Shown here: positions 45,082 to 54,421 of the stretch, piece after piece | Numbering within the stretch: position 1 is the first letter of the stretch | Layout: the number at the start of each line of letters is the position of its first letter | Assembly: GCF_016592575.1 (NCBI RefSeq) | Contig: NZ_AP017470.1 | Coordinates: 1,015,471-1,079,470 of the forward strand | From: Thermotomaculum hydrothermale | GTDB taxonomy: Bacteria > Acidobacteriota > Holophagae > Thermotomaculales > Thermotomaculaceae | Direction of reading: 5' to 3' | Length of the DNA stretch: 64,000 nucleotides | Position numbers and translations under genes: made by a program | The notes under the pieces: generated by a model | Databases searched by the model: none | What the model was told of the DNA's origin: nothing | What the model saw: only the letters and a program-made list of their open reading frames with translations

Positions 45082-45854
45082 GCTTACCCTATATCTTTAT
45101 TGAAGATTTAGAAGTTAAATACGGCAATAAAGTTGTTTTGGAAGATATTTTTCTCAAAGTTGAAAAAGGTGAAATTGTATCAATTGTAGGCCCCAACGGG
45201 GGAGGAAAAACAACCTTACTAAAAGTTATTCTTGGATTAAAAGACTATTCAAAGGGGACAATTAAAGTTTTAGGCAAAAACCCAAAAGAAGTTGACAAAA
45301 AAGAAATTGGATACCTTCCTCAGAGAGAGGAAACTGCAAAAAATTTCCCCATTTCAGTTTTTGAAACAGTATTAATGGGAAGATATCCCAAAATAGGATT
45401 ATTTAGAAAACCAGGGGAAAAAGACAAAGAAATAGCACTTGAAAGCCTGAAACTTGTAAAAATGGACCACTTAAAAGACGAAAATATCAATAAACTTTCA
45501 GGTGGGCAGAGACAGAGGGTTTTTATTGCAAGGGCTCTGGCTATGGAACCTAAAATTCTTATTCTGGATGAGCCTTCAACAGGTCTTGATATTGTGGCTC
45601 AGGAAGATTTTTATAAAATATTAGTTGAAATTAGAAATAAAAAAGAAATGTCAATAATTATGGTGTCACACGATATTGGTGTTGTTTCAACCTTTGTGGA
45701 TAAAATAGCATGTTTGAACAAAACAATTCACTACCATGGTAAAAGCGGGACACCTATTCCAAAAGATGTTTTAGAAAAAGTTTTTGGCTCAAATATTCAA
45801 ATTCTTGTACACGATCCACATTGTAAAGGATGTCATAGAGGCGAGCATGATTGA
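45078..45854 (+). CDS. znuC: Metal ABC transporter ATPase
   Basis: A 258-residue ABC ATPase. Walker A is GPNGGGKTT, the signature LSGGQRQRVFIARAL, and Walker B ILILDEPSTGLD, followed by the H-loop MVSHD. The C-terminus HDPHCKGCHRGEHD has several His and Cys, common in zinc-family ATPases. It overlaps both neighbours and energises the adjacent permease. Confidence 0.92.
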   Translation: MSLPYIFIEDLEVKYGNKVVLEDIFLKVEKGEIVSIVGPNGGGKTTLLKVILGLKDYSKGTIKVLGKNPKEVDKKEIGYLPQREETAKNFPISVFETVLMGRYPKIGLFRKPGEKDKEIALESLKLVKMDHLKDENINKLSGGQRQRVFIARALAMEPKILILDEPSTGLDIVAQEDFYKILVEIRNKKEMSIIMVSHDIGVVSTFVDKIACLNKTIHYHGKSGTPIPKDVLEKVFGSNIQILVHDPHCKGCHRGEHD

Positions 45855-46644
45855 GTTATTACAGTTTGAATTTGCAAAAAACGCACTAATTGCAGGGACA
45901 ATAATTAGTATCCTTTTCGGTTTTCTTTCTTTTTTCATTGTAATGAAAAAATTGTCTTTTCTAACTGTGGGCATCTCCCACGCTGCATTCGGGGGAGTGG
46001 CACTGGGAATTCTATTAGGGTTAAATCCATACATTACAGCTATTTTTTTCTGTCTTTTAACAGGTTATTTGATAGCAATTCACGGAGAAAAATCGGAATA
46101 CGACAGTGTAATTGGAATTCTTTTTGCCTTTACAATGGCATTGGGAGTAATATTTCTATCATTAAAAAAAGATTACACCTTTGACATAATGTCATACCTT
46201 TTCGGAACAATTTTAGGGATAACAAAATCAGATTTATTTCTTTTAATTGGATTAATGATTGGAGTTTTCATAATTTTTTATCTGTTTTTTAAAGAGATAA
46301 TCTTTATAACCTTTGATAAAAATGTGGCAATGGCATCAGGCTTACCTGTAAATCTTTTTGAGAATTTGATTATAGTAATTCTTACACTTGTAATTGTGCT
46401 AAGCATAAAACTAATAGGGATTATTTTAGTCTCTGCTTTTTTGATTATCCCAGCCGCAATTACAATACTATTTTTTGACAATTACAAAAAAATCATATTT
46501 TTCTCAATGTTAATCAACCTTGTGATATTTTATTCAGGATTTTTTCTAAGCTATAAGTTAAATTTACCATCAGGAGCAACTGTTGTCTCTATAGGGGCTT
46601 TGCTATACTTTGCTTCTGCTTTGTTTGCTGGAAAGAAAAACTAA
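45847..46644 (+). CDS. znuB: Metal ABC transporter permease
   Basis: A 265-residue ABC-3-family inner-membrane permease with about eight helices. ISHAAFGGVALGILLGLNP near the start and LIGIILVSAFLIIPAAIT near the C-terminus are the family blocks. The start ATG at 45847 overlaps the ATPase stop by eight bases; an earlier in-frame ATG (45784) would add 21 unconserved residues. It ends in a 4-base overlap with the convergent sigma-factor gene. Confidence 0.9.
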   Translation: MIELLQFEFAKNALIAGTIISILFGFLSFFIVMKKLSFLTVGISHAAFGGVALGILLGLNPYITAIFFCLLTGYLIAIHGEKSEYDSVIGILFAFTMALGVIFLSLKKDYTFDIMSYLFGTILGITKSDLFLLIGLMIGVFIIFYLFFKEIIFITFDKNVAMASGLPVNLFENLIIVILTLVIVLSIKLIGIILVSAFLIIPAAITILFFDNYKKIIFFSMLINLVIFYSGFFLSYKLNLPSGATVVSIGALLYFASALFAGKKN

Positions 46645-47495
46645 TTTAAATAACTTTTCAATATATTTTTGTACCTTGACCTTCTAATTTTTTCAAGGGC
46701 ACTTTTTTCTATCTGCCTTACCCTTTCCCTCGAAAGATTTAAAATTTTTCCAATCTCCTGCAAGGTTTTAGGTTCTTCTCCGTTTAAACCAAACCTGTGG
46801 ATTAAAACATCCCTCTCCCTTTGGCTCAAAATAGAAAGAGACTCCATTAAATGCTCAACAAAAGATTTTTTTATTAACTCAGTCTCAGCGTCATCTACAC
46901 TTTCCTGCTCAATAACATCCTCATAGTTTAAATCATCTGTATCTGACGATATATAATCATCAAGAGACCTATGTTCACCATAAGTGGTTAAAAGAGAATT
47001 TAAAGATAATTCATCTATATCCATAGCCTCAGCCAATTCCCTCGGTGATGGGTCTCTGTTTAACTCTTTTTGTAATTCGTTAAACTTTCTTCCAACATTG
47101 TTTATCAAATTTAAAGTTTTGTAGGAAATTTTAAAAATTCCACTCTGCTCTGCTATTGCAGATATAATAGCCTGCCTAATCCACCACACCGCATATGTGA
47201 TAAACTTTACATTTTTATCTGGGTCAAACCTTTTTGCAGCCTCAATCAATCCTAAGTTACCCTCATTTATCAAATCCATAAAAGGTACACCTTTCCCTCT
47301 ATACCTTTTGGCAATTGAAACAACAAACTTTAAATTAGCCTCTACAAGCCTTCTTAAAGCATCTTTGTCCCCTTTTTTAATCCTTCTTGCCAGTTCTTTT
47401 TCCTCATCTGGAGTTAAAGGGGGAATTTTATTTATCTGTTTTAAATACTGCTTTAAGGCTTCTTCTTCCTCAAAAAACTTGTAATTTTTCGCCAT
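46641..47495 (-). CDS. RpoD-like (group 2) sigma factor
   Basis: A 284-residue sigma-70 protein without region 1.1. Region 1.2/2: LKQYLKQINKIPPLTPDEE, LVEANLKFVVSIAKRYRGKG, FMDLINEGNLGLIEAAKRFD and FITYAVWWIRQAIISAIAEQ. Region 4 ends with the HTH LQEIGKILNLSRERVRQIEK. Housekeeping RpoD has TIRIPVHM after the WWIRQAI helix; here it is IFKISYKTL, so an alternative promoter set is likely. It lies three bases after hspR in the dnaK-dnaJ-hspR operon, suggesting a heat-shock or stress sigma factor. Confidence 0.85.
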   Translation of the reverse strand: MAKNYKFFEEEEALKQYLKQINKIPPLTPDEEKELARRIKKGDKDALRRLVEANLKFVVSIAKRYRGKGVPFMDLINEGNLGLIEAAKRFDPDKNVKFITYAVWWIRQAIISAIAEQSGIFKISYKTLNLINNVGRKFNELQKELNRDPSPRELAEAMDIDELSLNSLLTTYGEHRSLDDYISSDTDDLNYEDVIEQESVDDAETELIKKSFVEHLMESLSILSQRERDVLIHRFGLNGEEPKTLQEIGKILNLSRERVRQIEKSALEKIRRSRYKNILKSYLN

Positions 47496-47498
47496 TTT

Positions 47499-47903
47499 CT
47501 ACTTTTCTTCCTTCTCAATATCAAGTTTTATTATTCCAGACCTTGGAATTTTTACAAGAGCATTTTTGATTTTTTCTTCACCATTTTGCACATGTTCAAC
47601 AATTATTTTTTGAAGGGCCATTGTTAGTTGATTAATCTCCTGTTGCATCTTTTCCATTTTTTCTCTCATATTGAGAATTATCTCTATCCCAGCAAGGTTT
47701 ACCCCTAAATCCCTTGCAAGATTGAGTATAATTTCAAGCCTCTCAAGATCCTTTTTTGAATACAACCTTGTATTTCCCTCAGTTCTTGAAGGTTTTAGAA
47801 GACCATGCTTTTCATAAAGCCTTAATGTTTGAGGGTGGACATTGTACATCTTTGCAACAACACTTATCATATAGTACGGTTCATTATTCTTGCCTTTTAC
47901 CAT
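47499..47903 (-). CDS. hspR: MerR-family heat-shock repressor HspR-like
   Basis: A 134-residue MerR-type regulator. The N-terminal winged helix reads YYMISVVAKMYNVHPQTLRL, then YEKHGLLKPSRTEGNTRLYS; a helical dimerisation region (about 75-110) follows. HspR represses dnaK operons in actinobacteria and some other lineages, with DnaK as co-repressor. Placement after dnaK and dnaJ fits. It has no effector-binding domain, as expected. Confidence 0.88.
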   Translation of the reverse strand: MVKGKNNEPYYMISVVAKMYNVHPQTLRLYEKHGLLKPSRTEGNTRLYSKKDLERLEIILNLARDLGVNLAGIEIILNMREKMEKMQQEINQLTMALQKIIVEHVQNGEEKIKNALVKIPRSGIIKLDIEKEEK

Positions 47904-47915
47904 AGCACCACCCCC

Positions 47916-49019
47916 TTACACCTTAAAATGAGACCTGATTGCATTTTTATCCTCATACTTTTCTAATTCTTTCATCAACTCCCTCACCTTTGTATCAACT
48001 ATAGAAGGAGTTTTTACCTCAACCTCAAGATACATATCTCCATTCTTACCGGTTAGCCTTGATTTTATTCCCTTACCTCTCACCCTTATTTTCTGGCCAC
48101 ACTGGGTTTGAGGGGGAATTTTAACAGTTGTCTCCCCGTATATTGTAGGTATTTTAATTTTAGCACCTAATGCAGCTTCAGAAAATGTGATGGGCAATTT
48201 AAGATAGATATTATCTCCCTGTCTCTTAAACAACGGATGCTCTTCCACAACAGTTATTATATACAAATCTCCGGGAGGCCCTCCATTAATACCAGCCTCT
48301 CCCTTTCCAGGAACTCTGACCTTTGAACCATTATCAACACCAGCTGGAATTCTTACATTAATAGTTTCAACATACGGAATTCTTCCTGTCCCGTTACACT
48401 TTGAGCATTTTGTAAATGTTATTCTTCCGGTTCCTCCACAAAGAGAACATGTTCTTTCCATGTGGAAAAAAGGCAATCCTCCGCTTTCTTTCCCTGTTCC
48501 TTTGCATCTTGGACAGGTTTGAGGAGAAGACAGAGGAACTTTACCTGTACCGCCACATGCATCACAAGGTTTACTTCTATTTACCTTAATCTTTGTCGTC
48601 AAACCGTGAACAGCGTCCATAAATGATATTCTCATTGAGTATTGAATATCCTCTCCCTTGCGCGGTGCATTTGAATATGAATAATCGTTGTATGTTGTGC
48701 TTTTTCTACCTCCGCCGAATAAGTCTGAAAAAATCTCTGAAAAATCAAAATCAACATTGCGAAAATCCTGATAGTTGAAATCCTGTCCAAAATTAGCATC
48801 TCCAACAAATCCGTATTTGTCGTACTGCTCTTTCTTTTTAGGGTCTGAAAGAACGGCATAAGCCTCTGAAATCTCTTTAAACTTCTCCTCAGCCTGCTTA
48901 TCACCCGGGTTTAAATCAGGGTGATATTTTCTTGCTAACTTTTTATAAGCCTTTTTTACATCCTGTATTGAGGCCCCCTTAGGGAGCCCCAACACAGCGT
49001 AATAATCCTTTTTATTCAT
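47916..49019 (-). CDS. dnaJ: Chaperone DnaJ
   Basis: A 367-residue type I J-protein. The J domain has HPD at 33-35 ([12 protein letters not shown]), a Gly/Phe linker (FGGGRKS) and four zinc repeats ([32 protein letters not shown]), then substrate-binding barrels. It stimulates DnaK ATPase and delivers clients. It starts 20 bases after the dnaK stop and ends 12 before hspR. Confidence 0.95.
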   Translation of the reverse strand: MNKKDYYAVLGLPKGASIQDVKKAYKKLARKYHPDLNPGDKQAEEKFKEISEAYAVLSDPKKKEQYDKYGFVGDANFGQDFNYQDFRNVDFDFSEIFSDLFGGGRKSTTYNDYSYSNAPRKGEDIQYSMRISFMDAVHGLTTKIKVNRSKPCDACGGTGKVPLSSPQTCPRCKGTGKESGGLPFFHMERTCSLCGGTGRITFTKCSKCNGTGRIPYVETINVRIPAGVDNGSKVRVPGKGEAGINGGPPGDLYIITVVEEHPLFKRQGDNIYLKLPITFSEAALGAKIKIPTIYGETTVKIPPQTQCGQKIRVRGKGIKSRLTGKNGDMYLEVEVKTPSIVDTKVRELMKELEKYEDKNAIRSHFKV

Positions 49020-49039
49020 GGCTTACTCTCCGTTCCTCC

Positions 49040-50950
49040 TTATTCAACAATCTCAGCATCAACAACGTCGTCACCGCCTTTATCGTCATTTGACTGAGTA
49101 CCTTGATTTGTTGCACCTGCATCTGTCTGGGTGCCTGCCTGAGCATCAGTCTGCTGAGACTGGTAGAGGTATTGAGAGAGTTTGTGAGATACATTTGTCA
49201 AGTTATCTATTGCAGAATTAATTGCGTTTACATCTTCTCCTTCCATTGCAGTTTTTAACTGAGAAATAGCTGATTCAATAGCCTGCTTATCAGCATCAGT
49301 AATCTTGTCAGCATGCTCTTTAAGCAGCTTTTCTATCTGGTAGATTAAAGAATCACCTCTATTTCTTGCCTCAATTAACTGCGCCCTTCTCTTATCTTCT
49401 TCCGCATGTGCTTGAGCCTCTTTTACCATTTTATCAATTTCTTCTTTTGACAATCCGCTTGAGCCTGTAATTGTAATCTTTTGCTCTTTACCTGTTGCCC
49501 TGTCTTTAGCACTTACATTTAAAATACCATTAGCATCTATATCAAAGGTAACTTCAATCTGAGGAACTCCCCTTGGTGCAGGTGGAATTCCCATAAGGTG
49601 GAATTTACCTAAAGATTTATTGTCTTTTGCAAGAGGCCTTTCTCCCTGTAATACATGAATTTCAACACTTGTCTGATTATCAGCAGCAGTTGTAAATACC
49701 TCTGTTTTTCTTGTTGGAATTGTTGTATTTCTTGGAATCATAACAGTCATAACCCCACCCTGAGTTTCAACACCTAAAGAGAGAGGTGTTACATCAAGGA
49801 GAAGAACATCTTTAACATCTCCAGCAAGTACTCCACCCTGAATAGCAGCACCAACTGCAACAACTTCATCAGGGTTAACCCCTTTGTGAGGCTCTTTTCC
49901 AAAAAATTCAGTTACCTTTTTCTGAACAAGAGGAATCCTTGTTGAACCTCCAACTAAAACAACTTCATCAATATCTGATGGTTTCAATCCAGCATCTTCA
50001 AGAGCCTTTTTACACGGCTCCATTGTCTTTTCAATTAAATCTTCAATCATTGACTCAAATTTAGCCCTTGTTAACTTAATGTTTAAGTGTTTTGGTCCTG
50101 AAGCATCGGCGGTTATAAAGGGCAAATTAATCTCTGTCTCCATCATTGAAGAAAGCTCAATTTTCGCTTTTTCTGCTGCCTCTTTAAGCCTTTGAAGAGC
50201 CATTTTATCCTGAGACAAATCAATTCCCTGGTCTTTTTTAAATTCATCAATCAGCCAGTCAATAATTCTCTGGTCAATGTTATCGCCACCTAAATGAGTG
50301 TCACCGTTTGTTGATTTAACCTCTACAACACCTTCACCAACTTCGAGAATTGAAATATCAAAAGTACCACCACCAAAATCGTAAACAGCAATAGTCTCGT
50401 CCTTTTTCTTATCAAGACCGTATGCTAAAGCAGCAGCCGTTGGCTCATTTATAATCCTCTTAACCTCTAAACCTGCAATTTTTCCCGCATCCTTTGTTGC
50501 CTGCCTCTGGGCATCGTTGAAATATGCCGGTACAGTAATTACCGCTTCAGTTACAGGTTCACCTAAATAGTCCTCAGCTGCTTTTTTGAGCTTCTGCAAA
50601 ATTTTCGCAGAGATTTCTGGAGGAGAAAACAATTTTCCATTTACCTCTACCCTAACATCCCCGTTTGGAGCCTTAACAACCTTATAAGGCACCATTTTCA
50701 TCTCTTCGGTTACCTCTTCATATCTCCTTCCCATAAATCTCTTTATAGAAAAGATTGTATTTTCAGGGTTTGTTATTGCCTGCCTTTTAGCAACCTGTCC
50801 AACTAAAATTTCACCATTTTTTGCAAAAGCAACAACAGAAGGAGTTGTTCTTGCTCCCTCCTGATTAGGGATAACGGTAACGTCATTCCCTTCCATAACT
50901 GCAACAACAGAGTTTGTTGTTCCAAGGTCAATACCTATTATTTTTCCCAT
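49040..50950 (-). CDS. dnaK: Chaperone DnaK (Hsp70)
   Basis: A 636-residue Hsp70. Signatures: [17 protein letters not shown] (1-18 region), [14 protein letters not shown] and [17 protein letters not shown], then the peptide-binding domain and a Gln/Thr-rich tail ending DAEIVE. It is the first gene of the operon with dnaJ, hspR and a sigma factor. grpE is not adjacent. RBS GGAGGT lies a few bases before ATG at 50950. Confidence 0.97.
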   Translation of the reverse strand: MGKIIGIDLGTTNSVVAVMEGNDVTVIPNQEGARTTPSVVAFAKNGEILVGQVAKRQAITNPENTIFSIKRFMGRRYEEVTEEMKMVPYKVVKAPNGDVRVEVNGKLFSPPEISAKILQKLKKAAEDYLGEPVTEAVITVPAYFNDAQRQATKDAGKIAGLEVKRIINEPTAAALAYGLDKKKDETIAVYDFGGGTFDISILEVGEGVVEVKSTNGDTHLGGDNIDQRIIDWLIDEFKKDQGIDLSQDKMALQRLKEAAEKAKIELSSMMETEINLPFITADASGPKHLNIKLTRAKFESMIEDLIEKTMEPCKKALEDAGLKPSDIDEVVLVGGSTRIPLVQKKVTEFFGKEPHKGVNPDEVVAVGAAIQGGVLAGDVKDVLLLDVTPLSLGVETQGGVMTVMIPRNTTIPTRKTEVFTTAADNQTSVEIHVLQGERPLAKDNKSLGKFHLMGIPPAPRGVPQIEVTFDIDANGILNVSAKDRATGKEQKITITGSSGLSKEEIDKMVKEAQAHAEEDKRRAQLIEARNRGDSLIYQIEKLLKEHADKITDADKQAIESAISQLKTAMEGEDVNAINSAIDNLTNVSHKLSQYLYQSQQTDAQAGTQTDAGATNQGTQSNDDKGGDDVVDAEIVE

Positions 50951-50985
50951 AATTACCTCCTAAATTCTTTTTTACAACCGTTATT

Positions 50986-51014
50986 AATATAAAACCTTAG
51001 TGAGTTATTGTCAA
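50986..51014 (-). promoter_or_regulatory. Predicted promoter of the dnaK operon
   Basis: On the minus strand TTGACA (51009-51014), 17 bases, TATATT (50986-50991), about 36 bases before dnaK. The spacer has ACTCACTAAG and the -35 is preceded by C, giving CTTGACA...CTAAG, a weak resemblance to the HspR-binding HAIR element (CTTGAGT-N7-ACTCAAG). Confidence 0.6.
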
Positions 51015-51127
51015 GAATTTATTATAATAATGTTGTAAGATTATCAAAGAGCCAAAAAATTAAAAACCATTTTCTTTACGTGTTTTTTAAGATATAATAA
51101 AGGAAATAATATTAAAGGGAGTAGGTT

Positions 51128-52063
51128 ATGGAAGCAAAAAAAGATTTAATTTTACAATTTATTAATTTTAAGCTTGATAAACTTATTAGCGAATTTAAAA
51201 TTGAAATAGAAAAAATCTTTCAAAAAGACTTTTATATTTCAGAAGAAGAAATTGAGCCTTTAATAAATAAGATATTGGCGCAAACTCAAGGCGCTTCTAA
51301 CATAAGCACTTCAATAGACCCACTATATAATCTTAACCTTGCTTTAAAAAATAGCACCAACCAGAAAGAATTAATTGAAAACTTTTTTAGCTCTTTATTT
51401 AATTTAACAAACTACATAGGCTTTTTTATATTCAAGGGAAACAACGCTATATGCTATGCGGCAAAAGGCCAGGGGAACAAACCCCAAAAGGATTTCAAGA
51501 TAAACAAAATCATTTTTATGGAGCCTAAAAAGTTATCAGACCCTATTTTCCCTGATAATTTAAAAGCCTTTTTTAACTTAGAATCTACCATTGCAATTCC
51601 TCTACTTATAAAATACAAACAGGCAGGCTTTTTCATTTTTGAGCTCAACAACAAAGAAGATTTTAAATTGTTTGAAATAGCAACTTCAATGTTTGAAAGA
51701 GAATTAAATTTGCTTCCATTAAAAAACCAGGAAGATATAAAAACTCAGCAGTTTAAAACTGTAGAACAACCACCTAAAACTGAAACGCCTTCTACACCTT
51801 CAAAAGCAGAAGAAGACCCTGTTATGAAAAAAGCAAAAAGGTTTGTTAATGCTCTTGCAAGTGATATTAAACTTTATAATGAAGAAAAAATCAAAGAAGG
51901 CCTTGAAAAAGGAAATCTAAAGGAGCTATTAAAAGAAGATATTGAAAAAAGTTATCAGGCTTTCAGGGAAAAATACCCAGACAAAAATAAATTCCCTGAT
52001 TCTCTCTTTGAAGAAGCCTTAATTAAATATGTGGCAAAAGGGAATCCCGATTTATTGAAATAA
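51128..52063 (+). CDS. GAF-like cytoplasmic protein of unknown function
   Basis: A 311-residue soluble protein. A charged helical N-terminus (1-70) precedes a GAF-like section (about 75-195: ELIENFFSSLFNLTNYIGFF, IAIPLLIKYKQAGFFIFEL). A Pro/Thr-rich linker (TVEQPPKTETPSTPS) leads to a helical tail with AKRFVNALASDIKLYNEEKI and EDIEKSYQAFREKYP. The KLYNEEKIKEGxEKxxL tail resembles C-termini I recall in acidobacterial and deltaproteobacterial GAF/FHA proteins. The function is unknown. A perfect TATAAT is at 51093-51098. Confidence 0.65.
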   Translation: MEAKKDLILQFINFKLDKLISEFKIEIEKIFQKDFYISEEEIEPLINKILAQTQGASNISTSIDPLYNLNLALKNSTNQKELIENFFSSLFNLTNYIGFFIFKGNNAICYAAKGQGNKPQKDFKINKIIFMEPKKLSDPIFPDNLKAFFNLESTIAIPLLIKYKQAGFFIFELNNKEDFKLFEIATSMFERELNLLPLKNQEDIKTQQFKTVEQPPKTETPSTPSKAEEDPVMKKAKRFVNALASDIKLYNEEKIKEGLEKGNLKELLKEDIEKSYQAFREKYPDKNKFPDSLFEEALIKYVAKGNPDLLK

Positions 52064-52078
52064 ATTGCAACAAATATA

Positions 52079-52106
52079 TTGACCTTATAACCTATTCTGG
52101 TAATAT
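52079..52106 (+). promoter_or_regulatory. Predicted promoter of the lysine aminotransferase gene
   Basis: TTGACC (52079-52084), 16 bases, TAATAT (52101-52106), 33 bases before the ATG, with AGGAGAAGG as RBS. Confidence 0.6.
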
Positions 52107-52138
52107 ACAGAGGTAAAATTTATTAGAGGAGAAGGATT

Positions 52139-53458
52139 ATGGAATCAATAAAGGTTCAGCCTAATGATGTTTTAAAAACATTGGAAAAGCACTTGTTAGT
52201 TGACGGCTTTCACATTGTTCTTGACCTTGAAAAGAGCGAAGGTTGTTATATGGTGGATGCAAGGGATGGTAAAAGGTACATTGACTTTTATGCTTTTTTT
52301 GCATCTCTTCCACTTGGATTCAACCATCCAAAAATGAAAGACCCGGAATTTGTTGAAAGGTTAAAAATTGCATCAATTCATAAGGTAGCAAACTCTGACA
52401 TTTACACAACCTATATGGCTGAGTTTGTAGAAACCTTTGCAAAAATAGGGGCACACCCTGAATTACCAAACTATTTTTTCATTGATGGCGGCGCCTTAGC
52501 AGTGGAAAATGCTTTAAAAGCTGCCTTTGATTGGAAGGTAAGAAAGAATTTTCAAAAGGGATACAAAGAGGAAAAGGGACACAAGGTAATTCATTTCAAA
52601 GAAGCGTTTCACGGAAGAACAGGCTATACAATGAGTTTAACAAATACAGACCCGACAAAGGTTAAATACTTCCCAAAATTTGATTGGCCAAGAATTACAA
52701 ACCCAAAAATCGAATTTCCTTTAACTGAGGAAAACCTTACAAAGGTAATTGAAAAGGAAAATCAGGCTATTGATGAGATTTATAAAGCAATAAAAGAAAA
52801 CAAGGACGACATTGCATGCCTTATTATTGAGCCTATTCAGGGTGAAGGTGGAGACAATCACTTCAGGCCGGAATTTTTAAGAAAGCTCAGAGAAATTACA
52901 GAAGAAAACGATATTCTCTACATTGTAGATGAAGTACAAACAGGTGTTGCTGCAACAGGCAAAATGTGGTGTTTTGAGCATTTTGGATTTGTTCCTGATA
53001 TTGTTTCATTCGGGAAAAAACTACAGGTATGCGGAATAATGGTTTCTGATAAGGTAAATGAAGTTGATTCTGTTTTTAAAGTTTCTTCAAGGCTTAACTC
53101 TACATGGGGAGCAAACATCGTGGATATGGTAAGGGCTCAGAGAATCCTTGAAATAATTCACGAAGAAAACCTTATAGAAAATGCTGCCAACATGGGAGAT
53201 TACCTTTTGAGTAAGCTTCATGAATTACAGGAAGTATCAAAGGTAAAACTGTCTAATATTAGAGGAAGAGGATTATTTGCAGCAATTGAACTTGAGTCTC
53301 CTGAAATCAGGGATGATGTTTTCAATAAATGTTTTGATAAAGGACTTGCAGTATTAAAATCAGGAGAAAAATCAATCAGGTTTAGACCAGCGCTTACAGT
53401 AACAAAGGAAGTTATAGACGAGGGAATAAATATCCTCGCAGAGGTATTAAAAGCATAA
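52139..53458 (+). CDS. lat: L-lysine 6-aminotransferase
   Basis: A 439-residue fold-type I PLP aminotransferase of class III. It moves the epsilon-amino group of lysine to 2-oxoglutarate, giving aminoadipate semialdehyde. Features match Lat rather than ornithine or GABA transaminases: AFHGRTGYTMSLTNTDPTKV, PKFDWPRITNP, IIEPIQGEGGDNHFRPEFL, VDEVQTGVAATG and SFGKKLQVCGI with the PLP lysine. It has its own promoter. No other lysine-degradation gene is adjacent; the product may feed aminoadipate or a piperideine compound. Confidence 0.88.
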   Translation: MESIKVQPNDVLKTLEKHLLVDGFHIVLDLEKSEGCYMVDARDGKRYIDFYAFFASLPLGFNHPKMKDPEFVERLKIASIHKVANSDIYTTYMAEFVETFAKIGAHPELPNYFFIDGGALAVENALKAAFDWKVRKNFQKGYKEEKGHKVIHFKEAFHGRTGYTMSLTNTDPTKVKYFPKFDWPRITNPKIEFPLTEENLTKVIEKENQAIDEIYKAIKENKDDIACLIIEPIQGEGGDNHFRPEFLRKLREITEENDILYIVDEVQTGVAATGKMWCFEHFGFVPDIVSFGKKLQVCGIMVSDKVNEVDSVFKVSSRLNSTWGANIVDMVRAQRILEIIHEENLIENAANMGDYLLSKLHELQEVSKVKLSNIRGRGLFAAIELESPEIRDDVFNKCFDKGLAVLKSGEKSIRFRPALTVTKEVIDEGINILAEVLKA

Positions 53459-53485
53459 TTTGTGCGTAATTAATAAGGAGGAATT

Positions 53486-53710
53486 ATGGAAGTTCAGGAA
53501 AAAATTGAAAAAGCTTTAAACAATATCAGGCCAGCGCTTCAAATGGACGGTGGCGATGTTGAGTTTTTAAAATACGAAGACGGTACCGTCTATGTTAAGC
53601 TTTTAGGGGCATGTGGCGGTTGCCCTATGTCAACCATGACCCTTAAACTTTTCATTGAAGAAAGGTTGAAAGAAGAAGTTCCTGAAGTAAAAGAAGTAGT
53701 TCAGGTTTAA
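53486..53710 (+). CDS. NifU C-terminal-type Fe-S scaffold protein
   Basis: A 74-residue, stand-alone NifU C-terminal domain. The hallmark is LQMDGGDVEFLKYEDGTVYV followed by LLGACGGCPMSTMTLK with the CxxC cluster ligands. It carries or transfers 4Fe-4S clusters to client enzymes, possibly including IspH and the radical SAM enzyme encoded nearby. AAGGAGG precedes the start. It ends at a strong terminator. Confidence 0.92.
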   Translation: MEVQEKIEKALNNIRPALQMDGGDVEFLKYEDGTVYVKLLGACGGCPMSTMTLKLFIEERLKEEVPEVKEVVQV

Positions 53711-53711
53711 T

Positions 53712-53739
53712 AAAAAGCTCCGTTTATCGGGGCTTTTTT
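53712..53739 (+). terminator. Rho-independent terminator after the NifU-like gene
   Basis: AAAAAGCTCCG / CGGGGCTTTTTT hairpin with a 5-base loop and a run of six T, two bases after the stop codon. Confidence 0.88.
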
Positions 53740-53752
53740 CTTAGGTAAAGAT

Positions 53753-54421
53753 ATGGAAAAAGAGATAAGATTTTTAGAATCACTTTTAAGTGAAAAAAGG
53801 CTTAATAGAATTAAACAGGTAATTAACAATAAAATAGAAAACATAACAGTGGTTTTGGACAACCTTTTAGATTCCCACAATACAAGCGCAATAATCAGGA
53901 CAGCAGAAGGATTGGGATTGAAAGATATTTACATAATAGAAAAAGATTACGAATTTGAGATAAATAAAGCAGTAACAAAGTACAGTCACAAATGGGTTGA
54001 ACTTCATAGATACAAGGACTTTACTCCTTGTGTCAAAGATTTAAAAGAAAAAGGGTATAAAATCTTTGTTGCAAATGTTGGAGAGAAATCCGTAAAACTT
54101 ACTGATATTGAAATAACTCCTGAAAATAAATACGCCTTTGTTGTGGGAAATGAGCATGATGGAATATCTGACGAAATGTTAAAATATGCTGACTGTGAGT
54201 TTACAATACCTATGTATGGCTTTACTGAAAGTTTCAACGTTTCAGTCGCCTGCGCTATTATCCTGTCTTACACAATTTACAAATACAGGAATGCTTTAAA
54301 CAAACCTTCTGATTTATCTGAAAATGAAAAACAAAAAATCTACTTTGATTTTCTCAAAAAAGCAGTAAAAAACAGCGATGTCCTCTTAAAATCATTTAAA
54401 AAAAGAGAAAACAAAAGCTAA
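53753..54421 (+). CDS. trmH: TrmH-like 2'-O-ribose RNA methyltransferase
   Basis: A 222-residue SPOUT enzyme, most like TrmH, which methylates G18 of tRNAs. Motif 1 is VVLDNLLDSHNTSAIIRTAEG (the catalytic Arg and Asn are in NTSAIIRT), motif 2 YAFVVGNEHDGISDEML, and motif 3 IPMYGFTESFNVSVACAIIL with the trefoil-knot SAM site. C-terminal basic residues would bind RNA. The exact nucleotide is not certain. It overlaps the convergent IspH-UbiA gene by 30 bases. Confidence 0.85.
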   Translation: MEKEIRFLESLLSEKRLNRIKQVINNKIENITVVLDNLLDSHNTSAIIRTAEGLGLKDIYIIEKDYEFEINKAVTKYSHKWVELHRYKDFTPCVKDLKEKGYKIFVANVGEKSVKLTDIEITPENKYAFVVGNEHDGISDEMLKYADCEFTIPMYGFTESFNVSVACAIILSYTIYKYRNALNKPSDLSENEKQKIYFDFLKKAVKNSDVLLKSFKKRENKS

